Under the pieces are notes generated by a model. That model was not told the origin of the DNA. It saw only the letters and a list, made by a program, of their open reading frames with translations, and did no database searches. This document shows, one piece after another, positions 15,101 through 30,577 of a stretch of 64,000 nucleotides of DNA. Numbering within the stretch: the first letter of the stretch is position 1; each line of letters begins with the position of its first letter. This DNA comes from Anisakis pegreffii (Eukaryota > Nematoda > Chromadorea > Rhabditida > Anisakidae). The DNA lies in NCBI GenBank assembly GCA_035041965.1, contig JAPYMA010000911.1, positions 62,001 to 126,000 on the forward strand, in the 5' to 3' direction. The position numbers and the translations under genes are program-made.

Positions 15101-18100
15101 CTATCGCAAATGAACGTTCCATTGATTGTGACCTTACGGAATCCAGGAAGACATCTGAATTGCAATCAATTAGTAATACGGTATCACTATAAAATGAAAC
15201 TATGAATACAGTCAAAACTGAACTGTATTTGATGAAGATAGTCACAACGAGTGATAAGGATAATGCTATATGTAGGATGTGATATGGACCGAATGAACTA
15301 ACTCGCACGCATATCCGGGAACACGATCAACACATTGACTCATCAGCGGACACTGTGCACTTCCATCAGCACATTCATTCCTGTTAACACACGCATCCAT
15401 ACCTTCAATCCACTTCATGTTAACTATGCTCATATCCACCCAAAAATATACTTAAAATACTAATGCATGAATATATACTCTTACATACTATGCATGAGAT
15501 ATATTATATATACTTACAAATGCAGTTACTCAAGGTATACTGTATACTCAAAATACCAAAAATATACTATATACTATACTCTTACAGAATACTAATGCAT
15601 GAAGCAGTTAGTCAAATAACTTTAACCTAGTTACTAGTAACTCAAATTGAACAAATGATTCGATTCAACCGACAATGGAGTGATTGTTTTGATTTGTTAC
15701 GATACCATACGATACTCACCTGGTGGCTTAATGAAGCCTTTCTCGCAACCGCATTGATAACTTCCGATTGTATTAACGCATTTTTGATGTGGTAGTGGAC
15801 ATGCGTTGAACACTTCCAAACACTCATCAACATCTATAACTGTTTGTTGAAGAATTAATGCTAGTTCATTGTAGACTAGGCGTAGCGGTCTGTATTTTAT
15901 AAGTTTACATTGTTTTTTGGTTAGCTGATAAAACTGACCTGCGCATCCACCTTTCGTACCGGTTCCTTTATAGCCTGCTTTACAAACACACTGATATCTG
16001 ATTCCGTGAATAGCTGGTTCACGATCCAGGCAACGTGCGTTCGGATCACAATCATTCTCGGCTACACTTCGACATTCATTAATATCTGCAACGTGTAAAC
16101 CAGCGTTCAGACCTGTCACGTCACTGACAATAAGATATGGTATTACCAAATTACCAAATCCTCAAAATTTTTAGGTGTTCCCATCAAAATTCACAACATA
16201 ACGTTCGCTCATGTGATAATAGCATCATTTCTAAGATGAATTCGCCGTTTAGACCGCCATAAGTCTAAATTTTTGATCGTGTCAGCCTCATTCACCGATT
16301 AACAAACTTACTTGTGCATCTACCAGCAGCATTCATTTTGTAACCCTCTCTGCAAATACACTCATAGAATGGTCCTTGCACCTCCTTGCAAACACTTGTT
16401 TGATTATTACAAATCGTGCAGTTATTCACTGGTGCTGAGTTCTCGTCTAAAATATAACATTTTCTCGAAGGAACGAGCATCGTGGCATCATAAGATTGCT
16501 GACCATCTCCACGTATAGAAATGAACCATTCATATGTACCAAACAAACTTAATGCGGACATCATGACCAAAACCTCTTCACTTCACTTCAAACTCTTCAT
16601 AATGAAAATCTGTATTGTTCAAATGTGTGTGCGTGCGTGCGATTCAGTCACAAAAATTTAGACGAATCGAATGTGAACTGGTAACCAACCAAAGCATGGT
16701 ATTGACATGTTGTACTGAGCTTTAAGTGGTCTTACAAAGCCTTGTTTGCAAACACATTTTGCGACACCATCGTCATTAAGACAGAACGTTCCAGCCAATG
16801 TGGCACATGGATTGTTCCGTAGGCATGGATCAATTGCTAAAATAGATCATATCGGAAATGTTCATTTGACTGTTTGTGAATGATTTTTACACCTAAAATA
16901 TTTTGGAACTGACTGACGCTAACGGAAACGGAAACAAAATGAACAACTCAAAGAATGAGTGAGTGATTATGGCTTCATGGAATGAAAACGCACGTTGACA
17001 AATGATGCCATCACCCTCGAAACCGTCATTGCATTCACATCGGTAACTGCCCGGTTCTTCGATACATCGCGCATGTCCCGGTGTTTTATCACAGTTATTC
17101 AGCTCTGGATCGAAACACTCCGAGATATCATCGCAACGATTCGCATCACTCAAAGACGGTTGGAAGCCAGGTAAGCACTTACATTTGTAGCTGCAAACGG
17201 TCAATTTTAATGATCTGCTTATGACTTGTAATATCCTTTTGAATGATCTAATGAATGCATTGATGCTAGAATGCTACTGTTTCAAGTCGTACGTGACGGC
17301 GATTAGCTTGGCTAAACTGATGATGAAGTGTTCCATCAAATAAGCTTAAGAAAAATCTTAAGAATGGTGACATTTGATCGCTCTGTATGGCATTCATTCA
17401 AGCACTAACGAATTCAGATGAAACAATGCAACTACTGTTTTATGAACTATCAATCGGTGAACTGCTAAAATCTTCTGAATTTAGAGTGAAGTTCAAATGA
17501 ACAAGAATAATATGATGTGTTAGTGGATATACATACGCATCGTTGCGTTCATTGAGGACACAGATGGTCGTTGATGTATCGCACACTTTACACCAATAAG
17601 TTTCATCAGCTGCAAGAAGATTAAGTCAGTTAGTTATAGTTCAAAACTGGACAATGATGGACTCGAAGTTGAAGTTGGCTAAACTGACGAATGGAATTGT
17701 TAAAACTCGTCAATGAAATGCTTCTCGAAGATGATGGAATTACTCGACAAACGTATTGAAAATCTCATAATAGAAGATGATGATATTGCTTAAATGAATT
17801 TCATGAACGGTAAGTCAAAGTCAAACAGTGACGACGACATCAACAGTGAATGTCTCATAGTGAGATATTGACTCATAGTTCAGCAATTCAGTGGAACTCG
17901 ACTGAACTGATAATGAGATGGTGAGTGTTGAATCAAGCTTGTCAGCATCAATTCACACAGAACAAATGCAATCGTAATCCACTAACGTAAGCACATTTGA
18001 ATGCCATCACCGACGTATCCTTCTTTACACGAACACGAAAAGGTTCCAGCCTTATTTTTACAACTTGCCTTCTCATGACATGGCGCACTTGTTAGACATT

Positions 18101-21100
18101 CATCGATATCCTCACACGATCTGCAAATACTCTGCGTTACATACATGCTCACATATGAAATCACCGCTTTGAGCAATCGATTATTATCCGATCGGTTATT
18201 CGAATTTTGTGATTCTCAGATCTCGACATCACATAGATCTGTAGATCTGCATAGATCTGTAGCAATATGAATGAATATCAAAAGCGTGCATAGAAAATGT
18301 TTACCGTTTATGCAACATTATCATAACTGATGAAAATGAATAATTTCAATGAATTGACGAAAATAGACGAGAATAGACAATAGTTCAGATGAGTGAATAA
18401 AGGCTATGATAAGCAAAAATTTTGAGGATACCTCATATCGCCAGTTTTTTTCGTGTAACCCGGAAGACACTTGCAAACGTATGATCCAGGTGTGTTCACG
18501 CATACCGTATTCGGTCCACACGAATCCGCATTCAAACACTCGTTCGTATCTGTGATAATATTATCCACTCAGTTTTATGATCGCATCAAATAATCTCATT
18601 TCACCTTGCATTGCAATATCTCAAACCTAATCATTCCGTCCGATCGTAATCGAAATCTATCAATTCTAGGAAGTGGTAACTTCGTCACTTGAACGATGCT
18701 GCAAACAAAATTCGAGAAATCTGACAGTTTTTGCGCCAATAACGCGGAATATCATATTATCAATGTTGGAGATCAAAACGAGCGATGAACCATGACAACT
18801 GAGAAGCATACGCCTAGGATTATTTACTATTCTTGATAATTAGATAAAAGATTAATGCAACTAATATATGAACAATGAAAAGTTGGATTCATTGGAATTC
18901 TATATTCCAATGACAACTAACCAACTTACCAATACATTTTTTCCATTTATAACCAGCATCAGGGTCGCCACCTCTCCAGCCCTCCTTACACGTACAAACA
19001 TACTTCAGATCGTTATCGTAAATCGGCTCACGATTCTCGCAGTCCGCATTCGGCACATCGCAATCATTCAACGCATCATCAGAGCATTCATCGATATCTT
19101 AACAGACTCAACACTAATTGCACATTTAACTCTTTAGGCAATTACAGACAGATATCTTTGAGAATCCTTTCAGTCAACCAAATCCAATTCATTAGAAATT
19201 CCTATTGCTTAATTCACTCAAAGCCTATTCCATGAAGTGTACTCTTTCGGGGTATCACATGGTCCAATTTATATTTTGCCTAACTCTCAGTGAATGAATG
19301 CCATTGATTGAGGGATATAAATTGTTGCGAAATACATCTCAAAATAGTCTTCTCGTTACATTTGTAAGGCAATAATCTGCGAAAGCACGTTGATAAACTG
19401 ACGACTAACCACTACAAACAAAGCCATCGCCTGTGTAACCTAAACGTGGATTACATTTCGTGCACGAATAGCCGAAAATGCTGTCTCCAGTAGCCGGCAT
19501 ACATTTTGATGCTTTATGACATTTGTGGTGACAGAGCGCACAAGGATCGTAACCTAAATTCTTGGCTGATCAGTCAAGTATTCAACTGGAAATGCCAAAA
19601 GCAAATTCTACTGTGATGTTGAGATAGACATTGAATCAGTAACCTCAATTGAATCAGTCTGAATAAATTCAATGCAATGAACAAACTTTGCGTATGGTTG
19701 AACTGAACACTATCGAATTCATGCACTTAATTGCTATCAAAATGTAGTTAAGATACAAGACAACTTTTCGGGCTCTCGTTTATGTTTATGACGGTTTCTG
19801 TGGAAAGAAGAGCGCAAGTCATGAAGAAGTTTCAATTACTAATAACAGAGGGAAATTTGCTCGTAATAAACTGTGTTCGCTGATTGACCACTTCAAGTGC
19901 AGTGTGTATCTTGTTTCCTATTAAAAACTGAATTTTGCTCGCATTTCAAGCTTAATTCCGCTGAGATTGCACAATTCAAAGCAATGATTATCATTAAAGA
20001 TAATCACTGATCAACAATTGTCACAAACTCTTGTTTTACTTGCTTTAAAATTCATCAATAATTAAGTGGAGAAGAGCCGAGGTAATGTCTTATCAACACT
20101 TGGGTGAACGACCGTGAGCTTCAAGGGACTGATCGATTTGATAGTGAATAGTCGATCAGTTCGGATTTGACGATTCAGAAACTTCGAAGGAATATGGGAT
20201 GTGAAAGGAACTCAATATTGCCATACGTTCACAAGTGGATCCTTGGGTTCTTTCATCCACTCGAAGATTGTAACCCATTGGACATCCACAGAATGTTTCA
20301 TTGGATTTACGATCAATTTGGCATTCCTTATGGTATCGACGACAATCCCTCATTAACTGCCCGTGTTTATCGCGATCACACATTATCGCTGAAAACGATG
20401 ACGATCTGCATTTCGATGAGATATATTATGTATTTAATCACACTGTTCCATATGAATTCTTCTCGCTTTTTGAAGTGAATTCCCTCTGAATGAATAATGT
20501 TTATTCAGATGCAGTTTTGAAATCGTTTCGATTTGGTGCTTAAATGAAAGCATTCATTCAAAACTGTTTCATATGGTGCTGTAAGCAGCTTGCAATCCAA
20601 ATGAAAAGCATATGGAATGCTTGGCTCAGGCTTATTTTTGGTGCGCAATTGTAGTGTTTCATTGAGATCCATCCAGTTAGAATCGACGATGATCTATCGC
20701 ACACTTACCACACTTAAAGCCATCACTTTCCAATGAATTAGCATCGCATACACACGCCATACCCACATAACGTTCAACGTTATTTCGTTCACCAATCAAC
20801 TGCGTTGCACCTTCAGCACAAACATTCACAGCACTTTCATTCAGATAAATATTCCAGCATCGATCCATTTCCCAGGTGACCTGAAATCAGCCCGGCCTGA
20901 CTGCCCTATTGCCTAGTGCGATTCTTCTATCCGGATCCTTGTTTGATCAAGATTGATCAAACCAATTGATTGGTTTGTAGTGAAGGTCATCGAATTAAAG
21001 TCAACCAAATGTTTGTATTGTGTAGCATGTCCTAGAGAAGGATTTTCTAATGGACACTCTAATTACATAAGGTTTTTCCTCTCGGACATCCTATACGAGA

Positions 21101-22150
21101 ACTTCAAAAAAATCTGTTTTTTTTTGAACTCTCGACAGTTTTTAATAAAAATGACAGTGATGACGGTCAAAGTATCGCCAGGAAAATGTTAAAATGGGGT
21201 ACTTTCAGTGGCCCATCGGTTATTTTTAGTACAGCGATGAGTCCATTGTGCAATTCCAGAGAATACGGTTGCAAAGACGAAGTCTTTCCGAAGACAACAT
21301 CGTCTAGTGAGCACAATATTGCGGTGTTCGATCACAGCATGACTGGTGATCAAAATGGGTAAGTCAGGTGGTGAGCTGCTGTTATTTTCTTTTTTTTTTC
21401 TGAACCAACCTTATTCGTCCATATGGTTGTCTCGCTGAATCCACGAACCGATATCGATTCTGCATCTCGTTGATAAACAGAGTCACATGAAAATCAGCTT
21501 ATTAATTAACACTGCTAAATTGAGAAGAGACAAACCTATGTCTGAACCTAGGCATAGCTAAACTTGAACAACTATGAGCTCTAACCAGTTCAGTTGGGAA
21601 TGCCGCCGCTTCTACAAAACGAACAAATAATACAACGCACACATACATTATATTCACACATTAAACAAAACATCTGAAGTGATTCACTGCAATCATAAGC
21701 TGAAGATTGTCTGAAGGTGTTTGCATGCAAAGCTCTGCAGTTGCTCATTCCGAATCATCTTATCGCGATTGTTTTCGATATATTCATGCGAAAAGTCAGT
21801 TCCGACAAGTCCCCGGCATCGACATCGGCTTCAAACTGATCGCCATTTGGACACTGATCACATATCTATCACATATTGCTGATCCACATCGATCCATCAT
21901 ACTCAACCAGTGTTTTCCATAACCACATCATGCCTCCGGCTATCATCATCTATCAGTACAATTCATAATTCAATACTTCAATACCAGTGCGTTTCCGTAT
22001 CGCTCACACAAGTGATCGCAAATCCAGAAATATGAAATCTCCAGCCAGTAGAATTCGCTTCGTTACACTGAAAACCAAATTTACATCGACACCACACATA
22101 ATAAGATCCAACTAACTGCATCGCGGAATTAATCCACACTGTCATGATAC
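244..22150 (-). CDS. Giant fibrillin-like multi-EGF extracellular protein (3' end beyond window)
   Basis: The gene reads from about 22150 down to 244 in some 49 exons, most 100-200 nt and each holding about one EGF module. Many exons open with the calcium-binding EGF signature D-[IV]-[DN]-E-C, followed by the six-cysteine pattern and CxCxxGF-type endings. Examples are 18432-18549, 15939-16085, 14770-14916, 11209-11342, 8599-8731, 3614-3752 and 981-1157. Reading phase is consistent wherever I checked it between neighbouring exons (for example 1805-1955, 1380-1485, 981-1157, 728-888). Such proteins are secreted or membrane-anchored matrix components. In C. elegans the closest architectures are fbn-1 (fibrillin-related) and the hemidesmosome proteins mup-4 and mua-3, and I cannot choose between them because the C-terminal region (ZP, SEA, transmembrane or other) lies left of position 1. 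No signal peptide exon was found. The last visible exon, 244-364, ends at a splice donor, so the gene continues outside the window. Confidence 0.87.
7821..8576. mobile_element. Non-autonomous hAT-like transposon (MITE) in an EGF-gene intron
   Basis: The element begins cagtggttctcat and ends with the inverted match gtgagaaccagtg, so the terminal inverted repeats agree at 11 of 12 bases. It is flanked on both sides by the identical 8-bp sequence ttctagtt (7813-7820 and 8577-8584). An 8-bp target duplication with CAGNGGTTCTCA-type ends is characteristic of hAT transposons. The 756-bp body has no transposase-like ORF, so it must move in trans. It sits about 22 bases downstream of the splice donor of the EGF exon 8599-8731 (gene on the minus strand). 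Bases 8278-8460 are shared with 1-235. Confidence 0.85.
9327..17190 (-). other. Central cbEGF array of the fibrillin-like gene
   Basis: Exons are near 16994-17190, 16736-16836, 16312-16446, 15939-16085, 15720-15833, 15309-15388, 15105-15155, 14770-14916, 14507-14629, 14049-14190, 13502-13634, 13176-13319, 12751-12870, 12346-12477, 12019-12179, 11527-11650, 11209-11342, 10974-11119, 10417-10588, 9905-10047, 9692-9845 and 9327-9461. Most encode one EGF module with the N-x-x-G-S-[YF]-x-C-x-C core. Some modules are split across two exons (15309-15388 with 15105-15155, and 12346-12477 with 12019-12179). A few are non-calcium types lacking D-I-D-E-C, such as 9692-9845 and 9327-9461. Acceptors at 14917 (tttgag) and about 13635 (ttttgag) end in GAG rather than CAG. 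Outer exon ends are approximate by a few bases. Confidence 0.8.
15430..15610. repeat. TATACT-type degenerate simple repeat in intron
   Basis: The stretch is a degenerate array of atatactt, tatactc and aatatact motifs with the longer unit 'actaatgcatgaa' occurring twice (about 15459 and 15593). It lies between two exons of the fibrillin-like gene and has no coding pattern. Confidence 0.6.
17537..22150 (-). other. N-terminal part of the EGF gene: atypical cysteine modules
   Basis: Exons at about 22008-22150, 20709-20880, 20227-20390, 19410-19553, 18930-19097, 18432-18549, 17987-18120 and 17537-17609 form the upstream part. The first four are not classical EGF modules. They are cysteine-rich with CxC or CxxC pairs (WCRCKFG, ACVCDAN, FCGCPMG, CALCHHKC and CTKC). 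Classical D-I-D-E-C modules begin at 19097. The exon at 18930-19097 uses an AAG acceptor (gttaag). The exon at 22008-22150 is the least certain. A further small cysteine-bearing segment near 21780-21900 was seen but could not be joined in phase. The true N terminus and signal peptide should lie to the right, between about 22.2 and 24.6 kb, or in a short exon I missed. Confidence 0.65.
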
Positions 22151-22272
22151 CTATTAATTGGTGACAAGCATTGAGTGAAAACATAAAATGTGCATTGAGA
22201 GTTCTTCGCTAAATTGTGGACTGTTGACCCAACTGAGCTTAAAAGTATTTGGAAGATAATCACAAATTTACG

Positions 22273-22462
22273 ATGTCATCTCTCCTGTAGAGAAGCACTT
22301 AAAAATGTTTTGAGGGCTATTGTGATAGGATAAAAATGATTGACAAACCATCCATCCATTATAGCCCTGAAACCACTTTTGATTGCTCCTCTATGCGAGA
22401 GGTTAAACATTTTTCATGTTCGTTCTAGCATTTTCAGTGCTTCTCTACAGGAGAGATGACAT
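22273..22462. mobile_element. 190-bp foldback MITE with perfect 27-bp terminal inverted repeats
   Basis: Bases 22273-22299 (starting atgtcatctctcctgtagag) are the exact reverse complement of 22436-22462. A second inner stem (agggctat with tatagccct) lies within. The unit has no ORF. I see no convincing target-site duplication, so the superfamily is open. It sits just upstream of the most 5' recognisable exon of the fibrillin-like gene. Confidence 0.8.
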
Positions 22463-24693
22463 TCTCGCGAAAATCGCTCGCAAAACCTTATACATATCAT
22501 TTGTTCGATCATATTGTAAAGAAGTTTTCAAACACTTGCTTACATATGATTTCATGCTAATATATATCTTCTGCTCATAAATTTCATGAAGCAAACCGCT
22601 TCTGATTCAAATCAGATCATTAGATATACTTCTGAAACAATGTACTGAATCTTGAAAGAGTAAAATATTATTAATTGAAACAAAGTCAGCTATCATTAGT
22701 GAATGAAGGAAAAGATATAGTCACATGATCCAGTAAGATACCAGATACAGATACAGATACAGTAATATACAGCCACATGATCACATTTACGTCTCAAATA
22801 CAAATGAAAGGCAATACGATTAGCAAGCAATTGCTTGAACGATTTGGATGTATATGTCGAAATCCTTTCTGCTGAACGACTAATTCATTTCACAACGAAA
22901 GCAGTTTTCAGTGAAGAAAAAAAAGAAACGGAAAAATTTCTGATGCATTATACGGAATTTATCGTTTTGCATTGCATTGCTTAGCAGCACATTTTATAGG
23001 TTTTGCGATGCGAGCCCATAGAAGCTGTGAGCGAATTTAATTTGCTTATTAAAAAACCCATCAAAATACAATTAAACTACCGTATATATTCGTTTATGAT
23101 CCGAGTGAATATTCGTTGAACATACATACTGTTTCGAAAAAGAGATTCGAATGCGAGGTGACGTTTTGACGTTTCTTTCGTTTTTGATTTTGTGTGCTTC
23201 AGCTATGGGGGCAACAATCAAAAAATTATGACCTGTCATAAAATTCTTCATACATTTTCAATATTCCGTGCATTCCATACATTATTTATGTATGATTGCG
23301 TAGAAGCCTTCTCTATGGTGTACCGTTTTCAAAATGGAAAATTTACGAAAGAAATGAGGATTTTCAAATTCAACTCACAGATATTACTATTAGCTCATCA
23401 TGCAACAATACTATAAGTGCTCTTCTCTCACGATCAGTATCTCAAACTCTTCATAAATATTCATATAAAATGAAGCGAAACGATGTCAACCACTCCGAAA
23501 CCACGTATGTTTCTCTGATAAAGTGAGCTCTGATCACAATCAACTTCGACGCAATCCGATGAGCGGTCCCGATAAAACCAGGAGAACGGAGACCGGAAAA
23601 CCTATACATCGTTGAGAACATTGCCCACCCCCATCCACCCACATCAGAAACGATTTTCCCGGAAGACGACTGACTGTCTGACTCATTGGAAACTGTGATA
23701 GAAAAAAGTGGCTAAACAGATCATTTCAACGAAATGTAGTACTTAAGCACGCTTTGATCCTGAATCCAATCGGATCTCTTTATAAGCTCAATGGACCACG
23801 TGTGGAGATTGCGAATCCACTGATCCGGGTTAATTTATCAGCGAATATCTGCTACCGATAACTATCATGTTAATGATGATATTCATTGAACTATCACCCT
23901 GACATTACTAATCACCAGAGCAACATGAAGCATCGCATTAATCGTCTTATTTTACTCAATCTATTGGAATCATTCCTCACAGCCTATCAGATTAGATTTC
24001 AGCCCATAATGCACCAGCGTACAGTGCTTAAATCAGATTTTCAAGGAACTATCAACTATTCAAACAACATACTTAGCTTACATAATGTGTCATGGTCAAA
24101 ATGATACCTGACGAAGATTTTATTACATCACCTAATTACGGTTAATACGAAACATCGAACGCTAATCAAGACACCATTATACACGAGTGATATACGACAA
24201 AAATATAAATAAATACAATTCGTGAAATGTTGACATACAAGATCGAACGGGTAAACACAAAATTTCTTTTTGTTGTAAACTACATAAAGAAAACAATTGT
24301 TAAGCAAATGGAAGAAAGAAACAGAAGGCACTTCAATACTTTCAATAATCACTATATGTAGCAGTTAGTCTGCCTTTTCGCAGAATGAACTACCCTTTCA
24401 ACATAAAACAATAGATATCTTGAGATATCTCAGAGTTACAATTAAGCATTTTCAGTGATATGAAGTGAAATAATCGACAATCTTCGATGGTATGCAGTTC
24501 GCACTTGATATGAATTACGCAATCCTAACTTCATTCCAGTTCTTTAAACGAATACTCACAAACGCACACACCCGAAAATATGCACACATACGAACAAACT
24601 GGACAATATGGATAAAACAACAACAAAAGAATATTCGACTCTTTCTATCTATCTGAACTATCTGAACACTGCATCAAAGTCCAGCAGCACAGG
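22463..24693. other. Spacer between fibrillin-like gene and trx-2
   Basis: No convincing coding exon was seen on either strand. A (gatacA)n microsatellite run lies near 22739-22765. The missing 5' exons and promoter of the minus-strand fibrillin-like gene may be here, and so should the 3' UTR of trx-2 near the right end. Short ORFs in the stretch have no family resemblance. Confidence 0.5.
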
Positions 24694-25733
24694 TCACGTT
24701 GTCAACAGCTCATTAATAAAATCCTCCAAATGCGCATCTCCATGATCACCCTCGAAACGCCCCACTTCTTCACCGTTCTTGAACGCGATCACTGTTGGTA
24801 CTGCACGCACTTCGTAGTCCATCGCTAAATCGGCTGCATAATCGACATTCACCTTTGCTAGACACACCTATAATGACATTTTAAAGTGTACGCCTATTCA
24901 TTAATATTACCCTTTCAAGAATTACTCCCAGATGAGAGCTAAAAAGATTACCTGTCCTTGTCGACCAACTACTTTCGCCTCAATTCTTGGTGCCATCATT
25001 TGACATGGTCCACACCAATCTGCATAAAAATCTACTAGTACTGGAATCGATGAATTTATTACCTGCAAATTATCGCGTTCAACAACAACTCGAAACATTT
25101 TTCAAACATTCACTGAGCCAAGCATTACAGTAGCTATTACTCAGCGAAATTCAAAATACATCCAAAAATACTGGATTCGTCACACTGACCACATTCAATA
25201 CCTTCATAGTCATACCGATGAAGATCATTTCAAATGAAATACCATCAAATAACATTCACTATTAAAAAAATCAATGGATAATTTGAATCGAAGACAAGCC
25301 AACCTTTTCAGTGAAATCCTCGTCATTCTCAATCTTGAATACAAAACTCGATGCGTTGTTAGTTTCATCGGAACAATAACTTCGCCTCATTAGTGATGCT
25401 TTCTGCAAGATAAATCTTCACTCTTAACTCAATAATGTTTCCAAAAGTGATCCCAAAATTGCATTTCATAAAATTAAAATAAGAAATCTGCTGTTTTGCC
25501 CGAGGAAATGCTGGAAACTTGTTATCAGATGCAAAAAACAAGAGAGAATGATCAGCAGCTACCTGAGGTAATCGGCAATATGTCAGCTTGTTCGAGTTGA
25601 AAAGGGCAATTGGGTCGACTCGAGACGACACGAATGTTCTATTGATCCTGCACGAACCAGCATTCAAGCATGATCCAGGTGAGGTGCTGGCTGGCAGAAT
25701 ACGTGAAAAGAGCAGACGAAGTTGTGAGCGCAT
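24694..25733 (-). CDS. trx-2: Mitochondrial thioredoxin 2
   Basis: Four exons are in phase: 25563-25733, 25304-25402, 24952-25062 and 24694-24867, giving 184 residues. The third exon encodes a full thioredoxin active-site region with DFYADWCGPC, where the two cysteines are the redox pair. The last exon holds the cis-proline region (RAVPTVIAFKNG) and the C-terminal helix. The N terminus (starting MRSQLRLLFSRIL) is Arg/Leu/Ser-rich and lacks acidic residues for its first 40 residues, as expected of a mitochondrial transit peptide. The thioredoxin fold starts only at about residue 70, matching mitochondrial TRX2-type proteins (about 145-165 aa elsewhere). The ATG at 25733 was chosen because a splice-acceptor-like gatttcag ends at 25772, 38 bases upstream, fitting a trans-splice site. 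An in-frame upstream codon at 25805 would lie across that site. The protein would reduce mitochondrial peroxiredoxins. Confidence 0.92.
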
Positions 25734-27813
25734 TATGACCACTCGATCTGGTGAGGAGGGCCAACGTTGAGCTGAAATCGTACAATCGTAATTGACAAAT
25801 GACAACGATCTAAAGCATCGTCAATTAAAAATTATGTTAATTGTGAACAAACCATAATCACGAACATACTTTTCACGGCATAAACCATCCTATTTCAGTC
25901 TTTCAAAAGCCACGTTTTGAGTAGCAATTTAGGATGTTTCGCCGCAAGCAAACAAAAAATATCACTGGCAAACACTCAACCACTCAAATTCGAATTCAAC
26001 TCAAAGTAAGGTTCTCAGCTCATCAAGGTCATGCAAAGGTGAATCGCTAGAATTGACACTAAGGGTTTCAACTGAAACCAGTAAAATCTGCAGCTGCTTA
26101 AAATTCGAGAATAACGATCCAAAAAAAGAAATTCTCAGGACATCCGAGGTATCGAGAGCATTTAACGAATGTGGATTATATTGTGAATATATCTTTTAAA
26201 AAAAGGCACACTTTCACATTTTTGCTCGAAAGCAACAACTGAACACGCGGTCAAGAATCGTGTTCGAAACGGCAACTTCATCCAGATTAGTAGTAGCGGT
26301 TAACTGGTTAAACTGGTTATTTCACTAGACACGATCACGGAATCGACCACATTTAGGTCTCATTAAGATGACAGTAACTTCGTGATTTTCAAAATTAGAC
26401 AAAACATATTTATCATTCATCAGAAACTGAACAGCCGTTTACTGAATTTAAGAAATGAACTGCAGCTTTAAGAAAATATGCTAATTTTCTAAAATCTATG
26501 AGCTCCATCATCCACTATTGAAATCCCGTCCACTTTGTGAACTAGTCGCATCCATCTTTTGAAACAATGAATTATTCCATCTCCTTACAATCGATGCTTT
26601 CAGAATTCTGTTAATGAAACAAGAAACTGAGATATATTACTTAGCATTTCCTCAATTAATTTAAACTGTGAGTGCATACAGATCTTAACGTTAATTGAGA
26701 AATGAGAATGACATGCTGTGGCACATCGTTTTACATACGCCATTTCCATTGGACACACGATTGCATCCGATTCGGGCAAGTAAAGGAATCGAGAGAGTTT
26801 GATTACTTTGAAAAATTAGGAATGAGAGTGACTTGGTGATACGGTTGAATTGATTGAGAAAATTGCGGTCGCATCATGCAATTGTCATGCAATCAGCTAA
26901 ACAAGACTCGAGAGTGATAAGACATCATGGGTAGGAGACGTGAGAATTGAACAGGCACAGTTATGAATGAAGAGAGTTCGGACGACTAGATTGCAGTGGA
27001 TTCAGAATGCATGAGCCTATTGAAAGGCGTGGCTCTATCACGCGTTCCTCTTTGCTCACCTCTCGTTTCATGATATTTTTTCGATTCTTATATCTAATCA
27101 CTATGGTCTATCAACACTCTTGTACCTGTTATCAGCTAGTGCATGATGATTCCACATTATATCATCACATCAATCTCATTCACTTCAAACGTATCACTGA
27201 TTCACTCTCATTCATATTTCTCCAAGCAGCCACTACTCTATTCATTTCGTTACCTTGCCATTTCATCGTATTCGGTTGACCTCCCAGTAAAACGTTGTTA
27301 ACATACCATTTGGCACCTTGTGGCCAAGCAATCTCTGATGATATGTAACCGCGCAATTTTCCCACTTTCCCTCGGGTCATGCGCAGTGCGTCCGTCTTTT
27401 TTCCTTTTTATTTTGAGATAAACCTACTTCCGTGTTATTATTTTCTGAAGTGATTGCATTCTGTTAATTCTAAACTACCGAATGATGTACCTTTTACGAT
27501 TCAGAGCCACAGGCTATGCTTTGCTTTGTTGTAACTAATTTTCTGTCATTTTCTAAAAATTCTCTTAATTGAGTCGAAAACATTATTCATCCGTCATATT
27601 GGCTTATGATAGAATTGCACCATTTGATATCGTTATGCGTTGTAATTGGTGCAGTTTTGAGTATTTTGCGAGTGAAAATTTACGAGTAATTTCAGATTCG
27701 TTCAACTTCGTTAACAGATCTCAGGTTGAGCATTAATTCAAACATTGAAACACTGAGTAAACAGTTTGTAATTCCATTTTACACGCCGTTCCAATCGTCG
27801 GTCGTCAACAACA
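25734..27813. promoter_or_regulatory. Divergent spacer between trx-2 and hrp-1
   Basis: About 2 kb separates the start of trx-2 (minus) from the putative first ATG of hrp-1 (plus), so promoters for both should lie here. I see no coding exon, tandem array or transposon end. No specific promoter motif is claimed. Confidence 0.4.

Positions 27814-30577
<2,764 letters not shown>

Noticed and set aside
21780..21905. Cysteine-bearing minus-strand segment near the 5' part of the EGF gene
   Set aside because: Two frames give cysteine-containing pieces, but neither has good splice borders or phase agreement with the neighbouring exons.
25365..25805. Single 146-residue minus-strand ORF as a gene in itself
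   Set aside because: Its middle part is exon 1 of trx-2. The rest runs through the trx-2 intron and a likely trans-splice site upstream.
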